A stretch of DNA of 64,000 nucleotides from Anaerocolumna sedimenticola (GTDB lineage: Bacteria > Bacillota > Clostridia > Lachnospirales > Lachnospiraceae). The position numbers and the translations under genes are program-made. Shown here piece by piece: positions 1 through 10,792 of this stretch (within the stretch, counting starts at the first letter, position 1; every line of letters starts with the position of its first letter). The stretch spans positions 4,103,501 to 4,167,500 of the forward strand of contig NZ_CP048000.1 in NCBI RefSeq assembly GCF_009931695.1, in the 5' to 3' direction. Under the pieces are notes generated by a model that searched no databases, was not told the origin of the DNA, and saw nothing but the letters and a program-made list of their open reading frames with translations.

Positions 1-537
1 ACGAATCCAGTTTGTGGCACCGTAATTCTCCACACCCCAAAAAAGGACGGATAACAGCATTAAGATACCCACAATGCCATATAACCAGCCTAATCTTGAT
101 AAATACTTCATCTTATCTATTAGTAAAGGGATTATCAGGCATAACCCTAAGGTAGCGGAAGCAATCATAAATTGTTTTACTGCTTTATCATAGGACAATC
201 GGGTCAGCATCACAAAACCTATGGTTAATAAAAACAGCATATTATGAAGTATCTGTTTGGACAGATTAACATAAATCCATTGATACAATGTTAAAACCAA
301 TATTAGAGTAATTAATTCCAATCCATACAGAAAAATAACTTTTATATTTTTTGTTGTCAGATATAGTATCAGGTAACAAATAAAATGAAAACTAAATATA
401 AGATAACTCATTTTCCGGTAAGTTTTATTCTGTTTCTTTTTATCGCTGTAACCGAATACACGAAAAGCATAGTAAGTATATATGGCAATTAATATAATAT
501 TAAGGTATTTTGAGAATTCTACAATTATATTTACCAA
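1..537 (-). CDS. FtsW/RodA/SpoVE-family (SEDS) membrane protein, N-terminal part, cut by window edge
   Basis: The reading frame is open from 537 to the window edge and gives 179 residues, so the C-terminal half is missing. It holds four to five hydrophobic segments and ends in GVENYGATNWIR, which resembles the conserved stretch of SEDS peptidoglycan glycosyltransferases (FtsW, RodA, SpoVE) before the QPSE motif. These proteins polymerise lipid II at the membrane during division, elongation or spore cortex formation. An in-frame stop lies just upstream, and the first possible start is a TTG preceded by the ribosome site AAAGGGGGTG at 7 nt. Which SEDS paralogue this is cannot be said. The family call is moderate to good; the start is likely. 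Confidence 0.75.
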   Translation of the reverse strand, partial: MVNIIVEFSKYLNIILIAIYTYYAFRVFGYSDKKKQNKTYRKMSYLIFSFHFICYLILYLTTKNIKVIFLYGLELITLILVLTLYQWIYVNLSKQILHNMLFLLTIGFVMLTRLSYDKAVKQFMIASATLGLCLIIPLLIDKMKYLSRLGWLYGIVGILMLLSVLFWGVENYGATNWIR

Positions 538-607
538 AAGTACCCACCCCCTTTAATGTAATTAGCTGTATCCGGCCCTAAGGCCATTTCTGATTTAAGC
601 CAATCGT

Positions 608-3075
608 TTATTCTACTCCGCGTTTAAAATGTCCGCGTGTAAATTCCTTTATTTCATCAAACTCCTTACTGCCATGCTGATATACATCAATAAATGACTT
701 CAGGATTTTTTTCGTCTCCTCATAGGATTCAATAGTAAAATTTAAACGTATATTCCTTGTATTTAATCCTTTTACTTCTGCCGCATTGGAAAGTAAAGAC
801 AATCGTTTACTATTGTATATTGTATTATAACACTCCCTGCAATGACGTTTTACAGGAAGCCTTTCCTGATAACGATCGGTTAGCTCCGTATTGTTAAATT
901 CCTTTTTACAACATGGAGATTCACTGGTTTTCGTATAATTAGTGTTGGAACCTCCCGAAATAGTTTTGGCCAAACACTGTGCCGAAACCATCAGTGGAAT
1001 GCTGCCATAAACGATAATTTCGTTATAAACTCCTGCCATTTCCTTCAGTTCATTATAATTTAATTCCAATGGTGCTGTTAACTTATAGATTCCCATCTCG
1101 TTCCAAAACTGCGCAGCCTGTAGATTCATAACATAAAGATTATAATCCGTAATCAGTTCTTTAAAAATGTTTATGTCTTGCAGTTCTTTTGAAATAAAAT
1201 AATATTCCTCAAAATTACGTAAAATATATCCATTTATAGTATTGTCTGTCAATATGGTTTTATTCTTTAAAAAATATTCGTAAGTCGCTGACCGGAATAT
1301 ATGAGGTAAAATTATAAAGCATTTTTTACCTCTTTCCGTAATGTACTCCGTTAATTCCAATAAATTTATTAATGGGGCGGCATCGCTTTCCAGATAAACA
1401 TTATTAACTTCTTTCCTTTCACAAGCAGCCATAAGCTGCTCCTTATTACTTACGGCAACGCTGATACCCAATTTTTCATTAATTTGATTCCTGTCATTGT
1501 GTAATTGAGCCGGTTTCTGTTTATTGAAAACTTTTCTCCTGCATTTATCAGCTAGGGCAGATGATAATGCGGTCAGCCCTGTACGCCGCAATTCGTTTAG
1601 TTTTTGAACCGGTACGAAAGCGTTGCCATAAAGGTTAACTGATAAATTCTGAAATGAAAACGGAGTATCATTGGTTTTTTGTATTTGCTTTCGGAGTTTA
1701 TCCTCTGTCATCGGCTGGTTGCTTGCCTCTTCTACTATGTCTCCTTCTACCTGTATGGCCGTGTCCCTGCATTGCAGCTTTAAAATTAATGTTTTACCTA
1801 TCTGGACTATTAATTCTCCGGTAATAGGTATTTTTTTTCGTACTTTAGATACTCTTCAGCCAGATCCTTTAATAACCTGTTGTTTTTGGTTCTATAAACT
1901 GTATTACCTGGTTTTATATTAGAACCTCTATGAAAATTTGTCTCAATTCTATTTCCTTTATTATTATCTGACTTAACGGTAAATTCATAGAGATTCTCAG
2001 AAGAATTCCTGATTTCCAGTACATCCTGTGTATTAATATCTTCAGATAACAGAATGACAGCTTTATTTCCTTTCACATCAGTCACTTTACCGATAAATAC
2101 ACCGCTATGATTAGGCCGGTTAAGAGAAATCATGGTTCTGCCGTTCTTATCCTTATAATAACCCCTTGTAAACCCGCCTCGGTTATATAAATCCTGTAAT
2201 TTCATCATATCTTTTTCAATTTCAGTTTTATGGCTACTCAGATAAGTTTCATACTTTTCCTTACCAAGCTCCAAGTATTTATCCGTATATTTTCGATAAG
2301 CAGCCGTAACACCCGCCGTATATTCCGGACGTTTCATTCTGCCCTCTATTTTAAACGAATTAATACCAGCCTCTATCAGTTCAGGTATCATATCTAAGGT
2401 ACAGATATCTTTGGGACTTAATAAATATTTTTCATCCGCACCGGATAAATTCTTACCATTCTCTATAAGCTGGTATGGCATCCTACAGGGCTGCGCACAT
2501 TTTCCTCTGTTTCCGCTTCTCCCGCCTATCATACTGCTCATAAGACATTGACCGGAATAACAATAACATAAGGCTCCGTGTACGAAAGATTCTATTTCCA
2601 GATCCGTATTATTCCTGATATTCTTTATCTCTTTAAGGCCTAATTCCCTGGAAGTAACCATTCTGGTTACTCCAAACTCCTTTAACACTTCTGCTCCCTG
2701 CGCCATGGTTAATGTCATCTGGGTACTGGCGTGAAGCGGTAAATTCGGAAATTGTTCATGCAAAAACCGCAGTACCCCAACATCCTGAACAATTACGGCA
2801 TCCAATCCCTGCTTATAATATGGATAAATGTATTCATACAGTTCATTCTCTAACTCTTTATTTTTTAATAAAGTATTTACTGTCATATAGATTTTTTTAT
2901 CATGAGTATGAACGTAATCAATCGCATATAACATATTCTCTACTTCTAAATTATCTGCATAAGCTCTTGCACCGAATTTAGTTCCGCCGATATAAACGGC
3001 ATCACAGGAAGCATTGATTGCTGCTGCCAGACTTTCAAAGGAACCTGCCGGAGCTAAAATCTCAATATTTTTCAT
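608..3075 (-). pseudogene. U32-family peptidase with DUF3656-like C-terminal region, one-base frameshift
   Basis: Two adjacent frames make one protein. 3075-1810 encodes the peptidase U32 domain (421 aa; starts MKNIEILAPAGSFESL, with the family's ESFVHGALCYCYSGQCLMS block and Cys-rich SGNRGKCAQPCR). 1711-608 continues the C-terminal region and ends in EFTRGHFKRGVE, typical of long U32 proteins. They are separated by a frameshift at the T8 run 1831-1838 (A8 in the coding strand). One extra A joins them through KIPITGELIVQIGK into about 822 residues, the usual size of this family. U32 proteins of this type are linked to collagenase-like activity or to tRNA and rRNA modification; the substrate is unknown here. 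The break is real in the sequence given but may be an indel error. Confidence 0.85.
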
Positions 3076-3121
3076 CGTTTCTCCATTTCTTAACTCATTA
3101 TTTGCTTTTGAACGTAAGTTT

Positions 3122-3208
3122 AAAAAATGAGCTGTAGCAAAGATAGTTATTCCTTACGTAATGGATTAATCTTACGTAGACAGAATCAACTATGAGTTTG
3201 CAACAGCT
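3122..3208 (-). terminator. Long hairpin terminator after zapA
   Basis: AGCTGTAGCAAA (3130-3141) pairs imperfectly with TTTGCAACAGCT (3197-3208), extended inward by GATAGTT/AACTAT. On the minus strand the hairpin is followed by six T residues (3122-3127). It sits between zapA and the U32 gene and would end the zapA transcript. Confidence 0.6.
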
Positions 3209-3225
3209 TCTACATTCTTTTATTT

Positions 3226-3633
3226 CTATTTATTTTTATCCATTAATTCAGTTTCTAACCGAATGATATTTTTTTGTGCTTCATTTAATTCCTGTTTTAA
3301 TGCTGCTATTTCTTTCGTCGCAGCGTCTAACCTGGTCTGAGCGGATATTAATTCATGTTTTAATTCAAAAATTTCATTGCTTTTGCTCTCATTATCATTT
3401 TCTATTTCTTTTATCTGATTACGGGTTTTAAAATAATCGTCCGCAATGTTAATTTCCATAAGGACACTTTTCATCTCAGAATCCAGCGATTTAAAAAAAT
3501 CCTGTTTCTTAAATTCCATGTGTTTATTATTAATATAAGATGCAACCTTTTGAAGGTATTCTTCACTTTCATACCCAAGTAAAGTATATCTTTTGTTATT
3601 AATGATTACTTCGATATTGTTCATCTTATTCAT
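3226..3633 (-). CDS. zapA: ZapA-like cell division protein
   Basis: 135 residues. The N-terminal part (IEVIINNKRYTLLGYESEEYLQKVASYIN) matches the ZapA fold that binds FtsZ, and roughly residues 75-135 form a Lys/Glu-rich coiled coil, as in Gram-positive ZapA. ZapA bundles FtsZ protofilaments at the Z-ring in the cytoplasm. A second Met at codon 4 is an alternative start. The gene lies between the ruvAB operon and the U32 peptidase gene and has a hairpin terminator behind it. The length is slightly above the family norm. Confidence in the family is high; its partners are inferred. Confidence 0.85.
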   Translation of the reverse strand: MNKMNNIEVIINNKRYTLLGYESEEYLQKVASYINNKHMEFKKQDFFKSLDSEMKSVLMEINIADDYFKTRNQIKEIENDNESKSNEIFELKHELISAQTRLDAATKEIAALKQELNEAQKNIIRLETELMDKNK

Positions 3634-3821
3634 GTAATCGCCTCTCAGAGTTTATTGTTCCAGCCGTCAATAAAGGCTGCTTAAATATTTAAATAACTTG
3701 TCCATTCTCCTACTGTCCATGCACCAACAGAAGCTTAACTTGATACATGTCATAACAACAGGACTTTATCAAAAACCGAAAACAATTTCTGATAAATACC
3801 ATTATAAACTATCTGTTACGG

Positions 3822-4826
3822 TTACACAAGCTTTTCTTGGCACAGTCCAAAATGCTTATAAGCCAGTTCTGAAACAACCCGCCCCCTGGGTGTTCGTAGA
3901 ATTAAACCGTTTTGAACTAAATAAGGTTCATATACCTCTTCTATGGTTCCGGTATCTTCCCCAATTGTGGTTGCTACGGTTTCAATTCCAACAGGGCCAC
4001 CGCCAAATTTCTCAATCATGGTAAATAAAATCTCCCTGTCGGTATTATCTAACCCCAGCTTGTCCACTTCCAGTAAATCCAGTGCAAAATCAGCAACCTC
4101 TTTCGTAATATATCCATTATATTTTACCTGAGCAAAATCCCGGACTCTTTTTAATAAGCGGTTAGCCAGACGGGGGGTACCTCTGGAACGCCTGGCAAGT
4201 TCCAGCGCACCCTCTTCATCTATTTTAACCTGGAACACATTAGCTGACCGGCAAATAATGACCTTAAGCTCTTCTACGGTATAAAATTCCAAACGGTTCA
4301 CTACACCAAATCGGTCTCTTAGGGGAGGTGTCAGCATTCCCGCCCTGGTAGTTGCCCCTACCAGCGTAAACTTAGGCAGATCCAAACGTATGGATTTCGC
4401 AGAAGCACCTTTACCGATAACAATATCAATTGCATAATCTTCCATCGCCGGATATAACAGTTCCTCCACCTGTCTGTTAAGACGATGGATTTCATCTACA
4501 AATAAAACATCCCCCTCTTGGAGATTATTAAGAATTGCCGCCATTTCACCCGGTTTCTCAATCGCAGGACCGGAAGTTACTTTTATATTGACGGACATTT
4601 CATTGGCAATGATTCCGGCTAAAGTAGTTTTACCAAGTCCCGGCGGTCCATAGAATAGTACGTGGTCTAAGGATTCCTTTCTTTGTTTTGCTGCTTCTAT
4701 ATATACCTTAAGATTTTCTTTTGCTTTGGTTTGTCCGATATAATCATCCAGAAGCTGGGGCCTTAAAGTACTTTCTATTTTTTTGTCTTCATCCATTAAT
4801 TCCGTTGTAATGATACGTTTTCCCAT
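3822..4826 (-). CDS. ruvB: Holliday junction branch migration ATPase RuvB
   Basis: RuvB is the hexameric AAA+ motor that drives Holliday junction branch migration with RuvA. Counted from the ATG at 4826, the Walker A motif GPPGLGKTT is at about residues 60-68 and the Walker B DEIH at about 111-114. Sensor and arginine-finger regions ([18 protein letters not shown]) and the C-terminal winged-helix end ([17 protein letters not shown]) are intact. I chose the ATG because RuvB proteins normally begin M-G-x-R-[IV]. A TTG at 4847 overlaps the ruvA stop codon and is an alternative, giving 341 aa. It is co-transcribed with ruvA; no ruvC is present in this window. Confidence 0.97.
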   Translation of the reverse strand: MGKRIITTELMDEDKKIESTLRPQLLDDYIGQTKAKENLKVYIEAAKQRKESLDHVLFYGPPGLGKTTLAGIIANEMSVNIKVTSGPAIEKPGEMAAILNNLQEGDVLFVDEIHRLNRQVEELLYPAMEDYAIDIVIGKGASAKSIRLDLPKFTLVGATTRAGMLTPPLRDRFGVVNRLEFYTVEELKVIICRSANVFQVKIDEEGALELARRSRGTPRLANRLLKRVRDFAQVKYNGYITKEVADFALDLLEVDKLGLDNTDREILFTMIEKFGGGPVGIETVATTIGEDTGTIEEVYEPYLVQNGLILRTPRGRVVSELAYKHFGLCQEKLV

Positions 4827-4843
4827 ATTAATCCCTATATCTT

Positions 4844-5467
4844 TCAAATTAACCTTTTTAAACTTTGCTTTAAGACATCTTCCGCAGTCATACCATCTTT
4901 TATTTCAATGTTTCTAACTACTTTAGCAGCATCGGTAGCAGAATATCCCAATACGGTAAGTGCTTCGATCGTTTCTTTTCTTACATCCCCCGTATTTGAC
5001 TCTGTTCCCGTAAGTTTCAGCTGTCCATCCATCTGATTCATTAATTTCTGTTCAAAGGCATCTTCTAATTTTAATTTATCTTTTAATTCTATAATCAGTT
5101 TGCTTGCAGTTTTATTTCCGATTCCTGGTGCTTTTGCTATGGTTTTTACATCGTCGGATAACACCGCAAATCTTAAATCATCCGGTGTAATTGCGGATAA
5201 AATACCTAAAGCACCTTTCGGCCCAATACCATTCACGGTAATTAATAGCTTAAATACCGTTAAATCATCACGGGTTAAAAATCCGAATAACCCTACAGCA
5301 TCTTCACGGACATGCAGATAGGTATAAATCTTTATAAGGCTGCCTGTCTTCGGTAAGTCATCTAAAGAAGAAAGGGGCATACGTACTTCATATCCCAAGC
5401 CGTTTGCCTCTACCACAATCCCTTCTTCACTTATTTCCGTTAATTCACCTTTTATGTATGATATCAT
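4844..5467 (-). CDS. ruvA: Holliday junction DNA-binding protein RuvA
   Basis: RuvA binds the four-way junction as a tetramer and recruits RuvB. The 207-residue protein starts [12 protein letters not shown], typical of RuvA. It has the N-terminal OB fold, then the helix-hairpin-helix pair ([15 protein letters not shown] and [23 protein letters not shown]), and a C-terminal RuvB-contact domain ([17 protein letters not shown]). The start at 5467 fits the family; the frame extends upstream to a TTG at 5488. The gene overlaps or nearly overlaps ruvB. A strong promoter and a possible SOS box lie just upstream, suggesting control by DNA damage. Confidence 0.97.
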   Translation of the reverse strand: MISYIKGELTEISEEGIVVEANGLGYEVRMPLSSLDDLPKTGSLIKIYTYLHVREDAVGLFGFLTRDDLTVFKLLITVNGIGPKGALGILSAITPDDLRFAVLSDDVKTIAKAPGIGNKTASKLIIELKDKLKLEDAFEQKLMNQMDGQLKLTGTESNTGDVRKETIEALTVLGYSATDAAKVVRNIEIKDGMTAEDVLKQSLKRLI

Positions 5468-5514
5468 ATGTACACCAATACCTTTCAAAGCAAGGTAACC
5501 ATTTATTAAAGTTT

Positions 5515-5572
5515 AAGTTCCTGCTTAATTTACCTCCATTATAACCTCTATAAAGAAATTAAGCAAGAACTT
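5515..5572. repeat. 17-bp inverted repeat around the ruvAB promoter
   Basis: AAGTTCCTGCTTAATTT at 5515-5531 and its inverted copy at 5556-5572 match at 16 of 17 positions, with a 24-bp loop containing the -10 box. The distal arm contains the -35 box. It could be an operator or a 5' RNA hairpin. Confidence 0.7.
5538..5566 (-). promoter_or_regulatory. Sigma-A type promoter of ruvAB
   Basis: On the minus strand: TTGCTT (5566-5561), 17-bp spacer, TATAAT (5543-5538). Transcription would start near 5531, about 64 nt before the RuvA ATG. Confidence 0.7.
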
Positions 5573-5574
5573 TC

Positions 5575-5588
5575 AAAACAAACGTTCG
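5575..5588 (-). promoter_or_regulatory. Possible LexA (SOS) box upstream of ruvAB
   Basis: The minus strand reads CGAACGTTTGTTTT, close to the Gram-positive LexA consensus CGAAC-N4-GTTCG; it matches the looser GAAC-N4-GTTT form. It lies 9 bp upstream of the -35 box. The match is imperfect on one side. Confidence 0.4.
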
Positions 5589-5623
5589 TATCACTGTGAC
5601 TTAAGTTATCAGATTCGTCACGT

Positions 5624-8073
5624 TTAAGCGATATCATAAACGGAACGTACTTTTATTCCTTCCGTTCTACCTGTTATCACTTTTACTGAGACTTCTCCTC
5701 CATTGATATCAAAATAATTATCCGATAATTTTAAGTCCCCGAATTCATTACTGATTTCAACGCTCTTTGCATAAGCTTTGGCACTTACAGTAATAGTATC
5801 CCCATTTACCGTTACGGATAATTCCGGATCCTCAAATTCAAAATGCTTGGGAGCAGTAAATAAACAGGTGCCTCCTGATACATATCTTCCATCCATAACG
5901 AATTCATAGCTGAAATAATTGGACAATTCGTCATACCGGGTAAAATCTAACTTATCCAGCCAAATACTGGTCAGGGCGGGTACCGTAACATCTTTTTCAC
6001 CGGATACAATTATTTCTGCTTTTGCATTTCTCAGAGCCCATTTAACCGTTCCTTTAATTTCATCCATCGTTTCATTGGCAACATTTAATCTTGCAGCTTT
6101 CTCAATCTCATGAGGCTCTTCTATACAATGAGGACGTTCCGTCATTTCGCCTGTTTCTTCACAGGAAATCATGATTGGTGCGAAAAAGCGTTTTTCCGAA
6201 TAATGAAGAGCTTTCCATCGTCCGAAATAATCTATGCTTGCCCAGGATGCAACAGGCCAGATATCATTTAACTGCCATACAATTGCACCCATACATCTGC
6301 CGCGGTTTCTTCTCCAGTGTTCCACACCATAACGGATTGCATCTGCCTGCAATAACTGGGAAGTATAAATTAAATGGTCAAAATCCTTGGGATATAAATA
6401 ATTGTCCGATACGTAATTTAATATCTTTCCATTGGCTGCTTTATTCCTTTGATGCATCTCCATGATCCTTGAAAAGATATTCCTGTCTTTCTTCTCTGTA
6501 AAGGATTCAATGGTTTTTAAGGATGGAAAAGATTGAAAACCAAACTCGGAAGCATAACGGAAAAAGAATTTACGGTATTCGGAAAATGGTTTATTTCCAT
6601 GCCATACATCCCAGTAATGGGTATCTCCGCGGTTATAATTCCAGGAATCCTCATAATTACCGCCTGAGGATGGGGAAGACGGCCAATAAAAGGTCTGAGG
6701 GTCATATTCCTTAACAATTTTAGGAATGATATATTCAAATATCTTAATATAGTCCATTACCTGTTTCGGTGACGGATTCCAGGCTTTATCCTGAGTCTGG
6801 GTTTCCATCTCATTATTGCCGCACCATATGGCTAAGCTTGCATGATGACGAATACGTATAACATTGTCAATCGTTTCCTGGCGGATATTCTCTTCAAAAT
6901 CCTCATCCAGTTCATAGCTGGCACAGGCATACATAAAATCAACCCACACCAGCAAACCTAATTCATCACAGATATCAAAAAAATAATCATCCGGGTAATA
7001 ACCGCCGCCCCATACCCGAATCGTATTATGATTCGCTTCCACGCAATCCTCAAGTAAGGTTCTGGTACGGCCGGCATTGATTCTTCCAAACAGGTTATCC
7101 TCAGGAATATAATCAGCACCCATAGCAAATACCTGGACTCCATTTATTTCATGGGCAAAACTTTCGCCCCATTCATCTTTTTCTTTATGAATCGTAAGGG
7201 TCCTTAACCCGATTCTGCGCTCCCAAAGATCTAACACTTTTCCATCCCGATTGGTTAATTCAGCCTTTACCGTATACAATGGCTGCTCTCCGTACCCTTT
7301 CGGCCACCATAACTTAGGATTGTTAATTATAACCTCATCCTCTTCATTCTGTGTGTAGGTACTGCCATCCGGTCCGACAACCGTAATAGATGCTGTTAAA
7401 TCCGTATTGTCTTTAAATAATTCAATGCTATAATCGAATTCTAAGGTCACTTTACCTTTTTCATGATTTTGTTTTATATAGACCTGTTCAAAACGTCCCC
7501 CATCAATTCCTAAAATCCGGACATCCCTCCAGATACCTGCATCCGGTAATCTTGGACCCCAATCCCAACCAAACATACAGTGAGCTTTTCTGATATGGGG
7601 AACCCCTCCATAGCATCCGAACTTCCGCCGGTATAACATTTTTCCTGCTCATCTTTAATATATTTTGTGGGAGAATGTAATACAACTTTTAGCTCATTTT
7701 CACCACTCCGGGCAAATTCCTTAATATCATATTCCCAGATTCTATGCATGTTAAATGCATCTCCAAGAAATTTATCATTCAAAAAGATATCTGCTAAAGT
7801 GTCGATGCCGTCAAAATGTAATAGTAAAGCATCCTTAGTTAACATTTCTTCACTTAAATCAAAATTAAGAGTATACGTAAAATCATTTTCCATTAATTTT
7901 AATGCTTTTAGCTCATTATCCCGATAAAAAGGGTCCGGCATCTTACCCAGTTCCAACAGTGTACTATACACGGTACCAGGTACTTTTGCTTCCATGTAAT
8001 CCTCACTGATATCAAATACATTCTGCCCGTTAATCTTCATTTTCCATAAACCGTTCAGGCTCATCTCCAGCAT
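5624..8073 (-). pseudogene. GH2 beta-mannosidase, one-base frameshift
   Basis: The N-terminal part (8073-about 7606, start MLEMSLNGLWKMKING) and the rest (about 7606-5624) are in different frames. They join at EG-[FV]-PHIRKAHCMFGWDWGPRLPDAGIW, a hallmark of glycoside hydrolase family 2 beta-mannosidases. Adding one base in 7597-7606 gives about 816 residues, the normal length. The acid/base Glu lies in WCGNNEMET (about E422) and the nucleophile in ASEFGFQ (about E510); both are intact. No signal peptide is seen, so it would release mannose from mannosides or imported oligosaccharides inside the cell. The start has AAGGAG 11 nt upstream. Whether the shift is real or an assembly error is open. 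Confidence 0.88.
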
Positions 8074-8094
8074 ATTAAAATAAACTCCTTCCGT

Positions 8095-10590
8095 TTACAT
8101 CAGTGTGGAGAATAAATTCAGTATCCGTTGATAGGTTTTAAGATACCATGGTCTATTCTTCCAATCCTGATAAGTAATTTCTAAACTGATATCCATAGTG
8201 TTTAACAGGTCATCTTTGATTACATCAATAACTTCTCTGTTACACATCCAAAGACCGCATTCATAATGAAGATAAAAGCTGCGGTAATCCATATTAACGG
8301 TACCTACTATACCGCAATCTTCATTTATAATTGTTTTCGCATGAATAAATCCGGGTTTATACTCATAGATCTTAATTCCTGCCTCTAATAACTGCCCATA
8401 ATTATAATTGGTAAGTCTCTTAACATTTTTCTTATCCGGTATATATGGAGTAATGATTCTGACATCGATTCCGCTTCGTACAGCAGTAATCAAAGCCTCT
8501 TTCATATCATCTTCAATTATAAGATAAGGTGTGGTAATATAGACATATTTTTTCGCATAATTAATTATCTGCTTATAAATAATCTCAATCGGATTATTAG
8601 GATTATTTGCCGGTCCATCGGCAATTACATGACAATAAACATCACTGGGCGGAAATTCCATAGTTGGCCTGTAAGGATTATAATCAATCCTCGCTCCGCT
8701 GTTGCATATCTCCCACATCTGAAGGAAAGTTACCGTAAGTCCCCAGACTGCATCTCCTACTACCCTGACTGCATTATCTTTCCAGGTTCCGAATCGGTGT
8801 ACCAGATTTACATATTCATCTGCCAGATTCATACCACCGGTATAACCTATATTTCCATCAATTACGATTATCTTCTGGTGGCTCCTGTAATTCATATACA
8901 GCTTATCGGTATATTTATGGATGGGATTAAAAACAGCAATTTCAAAACCCTCAGCTTCCAGATTTTTCCTGAAGTTTTTCGGTGTTCTTAAAGTCGCACC
9001 AAAATCATCATACATGAACTTAACCTGAACTCCCTGTCTGATTTTGCTCAGTAAAAGCTTATGCATGTTATCCCATAATACGCCTTCTCCTACGATAAAG
9101 AAATTTATCAGGATAAATTTACCTGCATTTTTAATATCATCAAAAATAGCTTCAAACGTATCTTCACCCATAGGAAAATACTGAATCTGATTATTCTTAA
9201 ATAGAGGGAAGTGCTGTGTCTCCATATATTTGGAAATTCTGCTTTTCGTAGGGTATTTTTCTGCATATTCTTTCGCTAACTCCGCATCATAATGTAAATA
9301 CTGTATCCCATGATATATCTTAGCCAGAACCTGTTTTTCAATCTTCTTTTTCGTACCTGCCTTACCCCATAATGCATACATGATGTGGCCCGTTAACGGC
9401 AATATTAATACGATACAAATCCAGCTTATTTTATAGGATGGGCTTCTATTATCGTTCACAAGTCCTATCGTTACAAATATACTGAAAATCTCAATAATCA
9501 TATAAATATAAATTGTAGACTCACTCAACCAATATGTAAGTAAGAATAGAACAGCAAATTGAAGTAATACCAATATTCCAACCAGAGCAACACGTAAAAA
9601 CCCGCTTAAATAACTTTTGCAGGTACCTTTAATATCTTCATTCAGGATATTGCTCATTCGAAACCACCTCTCTTTACCGATACCAATAAATAACCTTTCT
9701 TGTAAATTTGTCAACTCTAATTCATGTCTAATGGAACGCAGGTCAGGAAAGGCTTTTAACAAACGTCTTTGGACATAACTTGTCTTGTTTTCTCTGGCCT
9801 GTAACTTGTTTATATAATCTTTTACATGGCGTTCCATATCATAACGCAATTTTTTAAATTCAAAACCTTCCCTGGATAGATTCCTTTCAATTAGTTTCTC
9901 CTTATTTTCTTCCATAAATGACTTAATATTATCTAATAGTTCAGAAGCTTTATAAGAAGATAATTTATGCTTTAATTCTTCCTTAGTTTCATAAATTCTG
10001 CTATTTTCTATATAATCCTGGAGGTCCTGTTTCAATTTTTGTAAATCCGTCAATATTGCATCCAACTGCAGAGTATGTATAACGGTAATTGTAGTATCAG
10101 ATATAAATACAATGAAAATAAAATAACCGATGTATTCTCCATATAATCTCGGAATAACATCTAAGATCTGAACGATATGGGGCTGTAGAACTAAAGTCAT
10201 AAAAATGGATAAAAATCCCCAAAAAACCGAAACCGATAAACAGATTCTGCCGTTAATATTAAATTTTTTATCACTGTAATCCCACCACTTCGCATGAAAC
10301 AAAAGTTCCATACAAAAGGAAGTCAGATATTCCAGCAAGGTAGCCAGTAACATACCTCCTAAAAACACCAGAAAATACTGATTTCTGTATGGCCAAAACA
10401 CGATATAAACTAAAGTAGCTCCGGCACCATAGATGGGAATGACTGGTCCATTTAAAAATCCACGGTTAACCCATGATTTTTTAAGAAAGGATACATAAAG
10501 GCTTTCGTACACCCATCCTAAAAAGGAATATATTATAAAATTATAGAAAACATTGATAAACTCAACTCCAAATATTTTTACGTTCCACAT
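8095..10590 (-). CDS. Fusion of CmpB-like six-helix membrane domain (PF06541 type) and cardiolipin synthase
   Basis: One continuous frame of 831 residues from the ATG (835 from an upstream TTG at 10602). The first 160 or so residues (NFIIYSFLGWVYESLY, RGFLNGPVIPIYGAG, WWDYSDKKFNINGR) match the putative ABC-transporter type IV/CmpB family. A linker of about 130 residues rich in Lys and Glu follows, partly coiled coil. Then come two transmembrane helices and a full cardiolipin synthase with two phospholipase-D motifs. Counted from the TTG, these are H575QK...D582 and H754AK...E761-D762. Cls condenses two phosphatidylglycerols into cardiolipin at the membrane. The second motif has Glu where Asp is usual. 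The CmpB-Cls fusion is unusual. SD AAGG lies 13 nt from the ATG. Confidence 0.85.
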   Translation of the reverse strand: MWNVKIFGVEFINVFYNFIIYSFLGWVYESLYVSFLKKSWVNRGFLNGPVIPIYGAGATLVYIVFWPYRNQYFLVFLGGMLLATLLEYLTSFCMELLFHAKWWDYSDKKFNINGRICLSVSVFWGFLSIFMTLVLQPHIVQILDVIPRLYGEYIGYFIFIVFISDTTITVIHTLQLDAILTDLQKLKQDLQDYIENSRIYETKEELKHKLSSYKASELLDNIKSFMEENKEKLIERNLSREGFEFKKLRYDMERHVKDYINKLQARENKTSYVQRRLLKAFPDLRSIRHELELTNLQERLFIGIGKERWFRMSNILNEDIKGTCKSYLSGFLRVALVGILVLLQFAVLFLLTYWLSESTIYIYMIIEIFSIFVTIGLVNDNRSPSYKISWICIVLILPLTGHIMYALWGKAGTKKKIEKQVLAKIYHGIQYLHYDAELAKEYAEKYPTKSRISKYMETQHFPLFKNNQIQYFPMGEDTFEAIFDDIKNAGKFILINFFIVGEGVLWDNMHKLLLSKIRQGVQVKFMYDDFGATLRTPKNFRKNLEAEGFEIAVFNPIHKYTDKLYMNYRSHQKIIVIDGNIGYTGGMNLADEYVNLVHRFGTWKDNAVRVVGDAVWGLTVTFLQMWEICNSGARIDYNPYRPTMEFPPSDVYCHVIADGPANNPNNPIEIIYKQIINYAKKYVYITTPYLIIEDDMKEALITAVRSGIDVRIITPYIPDKKNVKRLTNYNYGQLLEAGIKIYEYKPGFIHAKTIINEDCGIVGTVNMDYRSFYLHYECGLWMCNREVIDVIKDDLLNTMDISLEITYQDWKNRPWYLKTYQRILNLFSTLM

Positions 10591-10691
10591 GGCAAACTTC
10601 AATCCTTAAATAGAATGTCAAAAGATATTATGCATATTTTAACATATTTATCACATGAAATACACAATTATTTTACATTCTTAATAGCCAC

Positions 10692-10719
10692 TTGTAAAGT
10701 TAACCATTTATGATAAAAT
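10692..10719 (+). promoter_or_regulatory. Promoter of the DEDD exonuclease gene
   Basis: TTGTAA, 16-bp spacer, TAAAAT, about 70 nt before the ATG at 10793. Moderate match to sigma-A. Confidence 0.5.
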
Positions 10720-10792
10720 AATTAAGAAAAGATTAATTATCTGGAATATACAATTATATAGTATATCCCCTTTAACCAACAAGGAAAAAACT

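Noticed and set aside
7503..7685. Separate small ORF at the beta-mannosidase break
   Set aside because: It is an out-of-frame shadow of the frameshifted gene.
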